43,687 nucleotides of DNA from an uncultured Gemmiger sp. (GTDB lineage: Bacteria > Bacillota > Clostridia > Oscillospirales > Ruminococcaceae): the NCBI GenBank assembly GCA_944388135.1, contig CALXHP010000073.1, positions 1 to 43,687 of the forward strand. Direction: 5' to 3'. The position numbers and the translations under genes were made by a program. The notes under the pieces are model-generated. The model was given only the letters and a program-made list of their open reading frames with translations, searched no databases and was not told the DNA's origin. Positions 42,317 to 43,687 of the stretch are shown piece after piece. How positions within the stretch are numbered: the first letter of the stretch is position 1; the number at the start of each line of letters is the position of its first letter.

Positions 42317-43561
42317 ATGAAAATACAGAAATTGTTTGCCGCGGTTCTTTCTGCGGCGGTCCTGGCGATGGTCTATGCGCCGGCTTCTCTGGCGGAAGGG
42401 GAGACCATTCCCGTTAATGACGATATCTCGGTTTCCGCTGATTACGATTGGACCCGCTTTGCCGATGACAACATCACCCTCAATGTCTACAACTGGGGCC
42501 TGTATATATCCGATGGCTCCGACGACAGCGTGGATGTCCTTTCCGCCTTTGAAGAACTCACCGGCATCAAGGTCAACTACACCACGTTTGATTCCAACGA
42601 AAGCCTGTATGCCAAGATGAAATCCGGCGGTGCCACCTATGATGTGATTTTTCCTTCGGATTATATGGTGGGCAAGATGGCTGCCGAGGGAATGCTGGCC
42701 CCTCTGGATTTTGATAAGATCCCCAACTTTGCCGGCATCGGTAAGGAATATTTAGGCTGGGACTTCGACCCGGACAACACCTACAGCGTGCCCTATATGT
42801 GGGGCACTACCGGCCTGATTTACAATACCACCCTGGTGGATGAAGCCCCTACCAACTGGTCGGCTTTGTGGGACGTACAGTATGCCAACAATGTTCTGAT
42901 GTTCAACAACTCCCGGGATGCCTACGCCATCGCCGCCAAGAAACTGGGGTATTCCCTGAATCCCCAATCGGTGGAAGAAGTGGACACCGTGATGCAGGAG
43001 CTGAAAAATCAGAAGAGTGTGGTCCAGGCCTATGTCATGGACGAGATCTTCGATAAGATGGAAGGCGGCGAAGCCGCCATGGCGCCCTACTATGCGGGCG
43101 ATGCCTTGACGATGATTGACGATAATCCGGATCTGGCCTTTGTGCATCCCAGTGAGGGCGTCAACTTCTTTGTGGACAGCATGTGTATCCCGGCCAATTC
43201 CAACAACAAGGAAGTCGCCGAACTGTTCATCAATTATATGTGTGAGCCTTCGGTAGGTCTGGCCAACTGCGATTATATCGGGTATTCCACCCCCATCACG
43301 GCGGTGTGGGAACAGCTGGACGACGATCTCAAATACAACGAGATTGCCTATCCCGGCGAAGATGTGATGAGCAAGGCGGAAGTCTTTACCACGCTGCCCG
43401 ACGAGATCAACGCGGAGCTGGACTCCCAGTGGAGCGAGATGAAGAGCTACGAGGAAGGCGGCAGCGGTTGGATGGTCGTGGTGCTGCTGGCGTTGGCGCT
43501 GGTGATTTCCTTCTTCAATATCTGGCGCAAATTGCGCAAAAAAGTCCGGGACGACTATTAA
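42317..43561 (+). CDS. potD: Polyamine-binding protein PotD with C-terminal membrane anchor
   Basis: This 414-residue solute-binding protein captures spermidine/putrescine. Residues 1-26 form a signal peptide cut after SLA (no lipobox Cys). The binding domain follows (NITLNVYNWGLYISDG, FDSNESLYAKMKSGGATYDVIFPSDYM, WGTTGLIYN). The end is unusual: a membrane helix at about 385-403 (VVVLLALALVISFF) followed by a basic tail RKLRKKVRDDY. Gram-positive PotD proteins are usually tethered by an N-terminal lipid; here a C-terminal helix seems to do so. GGAG lies in the potC end. Confidence 0.93.
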   Translation: MKIQKLFAAVLSAAVLAMVYAPASLAEGETIPVNDDISVSADYDWTRFADDNITLNVYNWGLYISDGSDDSVDVLSAFEELTGIKVNYTTFDSNESLYAKMKSGGATYDVIFPSDYMVGKMAAEGMLAPLDFDKIPNFAGIGKEYLGWDFDPDNTYSVPYMWGTTGLIYNTTLVDEAPTNWSALWDVQYANNVLMFNNSRDAYAIAAKKLGYSLNPQSVEEVDTVMQELKNQKSVVQAYVMDEIFDKMEGGEAAMAPYYAGDALTMIDDNPDLAFVHPSEGVNFFVDSMCIPANSNNKEVAELFINYMCEPSVGLANCDYIGYSTPITAVWEQLDDDLKYNEIAYPGEDVMSKAEVFTTLPDEINAELDSQWSEMKSYEEGGSGWMVVVLLALALVISFFNIWRKLRKKVRDDY

Positions 43562-43571
43562 TGCCCATCTG

Positions 43572-43607
43572 AAAGAAGCTGCAGGCAACATCTGCAGCTT
43601 CTTTTTT
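43572..43607 (+). terminator. Intrinsic terminator of potABCD
   Basis: GAAGCTGCAG (43575-43584) pairs with CTGCAGCTTC (43592-43601), extended by three A-T pairs, loop GCAACAT, followed by TTTTTT. Confidence 0.9.
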
Positions 43608-43610
43608 GCA

Positions 43611-43687
43611 TTGTTAGCTTAAGCGTAACAACAACCCCCGGCTATGCCGGGGAGTGTAAAGAGATTATATAGTGAAAAAAGACCTTC
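43611..43687. mobile_element. Possible IS200/IS605-type end at the right edge
   Basis: After the potABCD terminator come an imperfect palindrome with arms TTGTTA and TAACAA (43611-43631) and a perfect CCCCGGC-TAT-GCCGGGG hairpin (43636-43652). A GTG at 43672 could open a frame that runs out of the window. The hairpin is almost the same as that at 50-68. It resembles the subterminal hairpin of an IS200-like left end, but no transposase is visible. Confidence 0.35.

Noticed and set aside
1-43687. CRISPR array
   Set aside because: No set of regularly spaced direct repeats was seen anywhere in the window.

Overview
The window is chromosomal DNA from a Gram-positive anaerobe of the Clostridia, most likely an Oscillospirales/Ruminococcaceae gut bacterium of the Faecalibacterium-Gemmiger-Subdoligranulum type. 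This placement is inferred from G+C-rich codon use, an M16 peptidase pair of the YfmF/YfmH type, a group A2-like [FeFe] hydrogenase next to a GltD-like flavoprotein, pyrBI, asnA, a potABCD operon and an L27 without the Firmicutes N-terminal extension. No 16S rRNA or species marker is present.

Layout. 1-1694: an IS200/IS605-like edge with hairpins, then a MATE exporter (minus) with a structured leader. 1695-8823: a plus-strand housekeeping run (yfmF-like, yfmH-like, lgt, folD; then rplU, rpmA; then obgE, mrnC). 8888-9040: a tiny Thr/Asn-rich gene on the minus strand. 9140-10507: an rRNA m5C methyltransferase. 10721-15912: a cell-division/wall block (ftsE, ftsX, a coiled-coil M23 hydrolase, a 37-residue membrane peptide, a catalytically degenerate S41 protein) followed by rsmA. 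15950-16025: tRNA-Thr(TGT).

16026-20400 is an accessory island beside the tRNA. It holds a broken tyrosine integrase, an intact XRE regulator plus membrane-anchored Mrr-type nuclease, a perfect 27-nt palindromic site and the shredded remains of a large phage/ICE polyprotein. 20414-24959 (minus): a heterodimeric ABC exporter pair followed by asnA. 25113-27392: a short two-AAA Clp ATPase. 27452-31038 (minus): hydrogenase operon. 31222-32590 (minus): pyrB-pyrI. 32682-34074 (minus): nth and a HutC-type GntR regulator, divergent from rarA and an alpha/beta hydrolase (34240-36450). 36500-39292: a YtrA-type regulator with a 34-nt palindromic operator, ABC ATPase and permease, a zinc ribbon and a lipoprotein. 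39348-43561: potABCD behind a long folded leader that buries the ribosome binding site. The window ends with another IS200-like hairpin.

The most unusual items are: the S41 protein that has lost its catalytic Ser and Gln but stays in the ftsEX/M23 block with a conserved-looking micro-ORF; the XRE-nuclease pair in the decayed island; the structured pot leader together with a PotD that has a C-terminal membrane anchor; and the nth/rarA promoters, which are superimposed face to face so that each -10 overlaps the other's -35.
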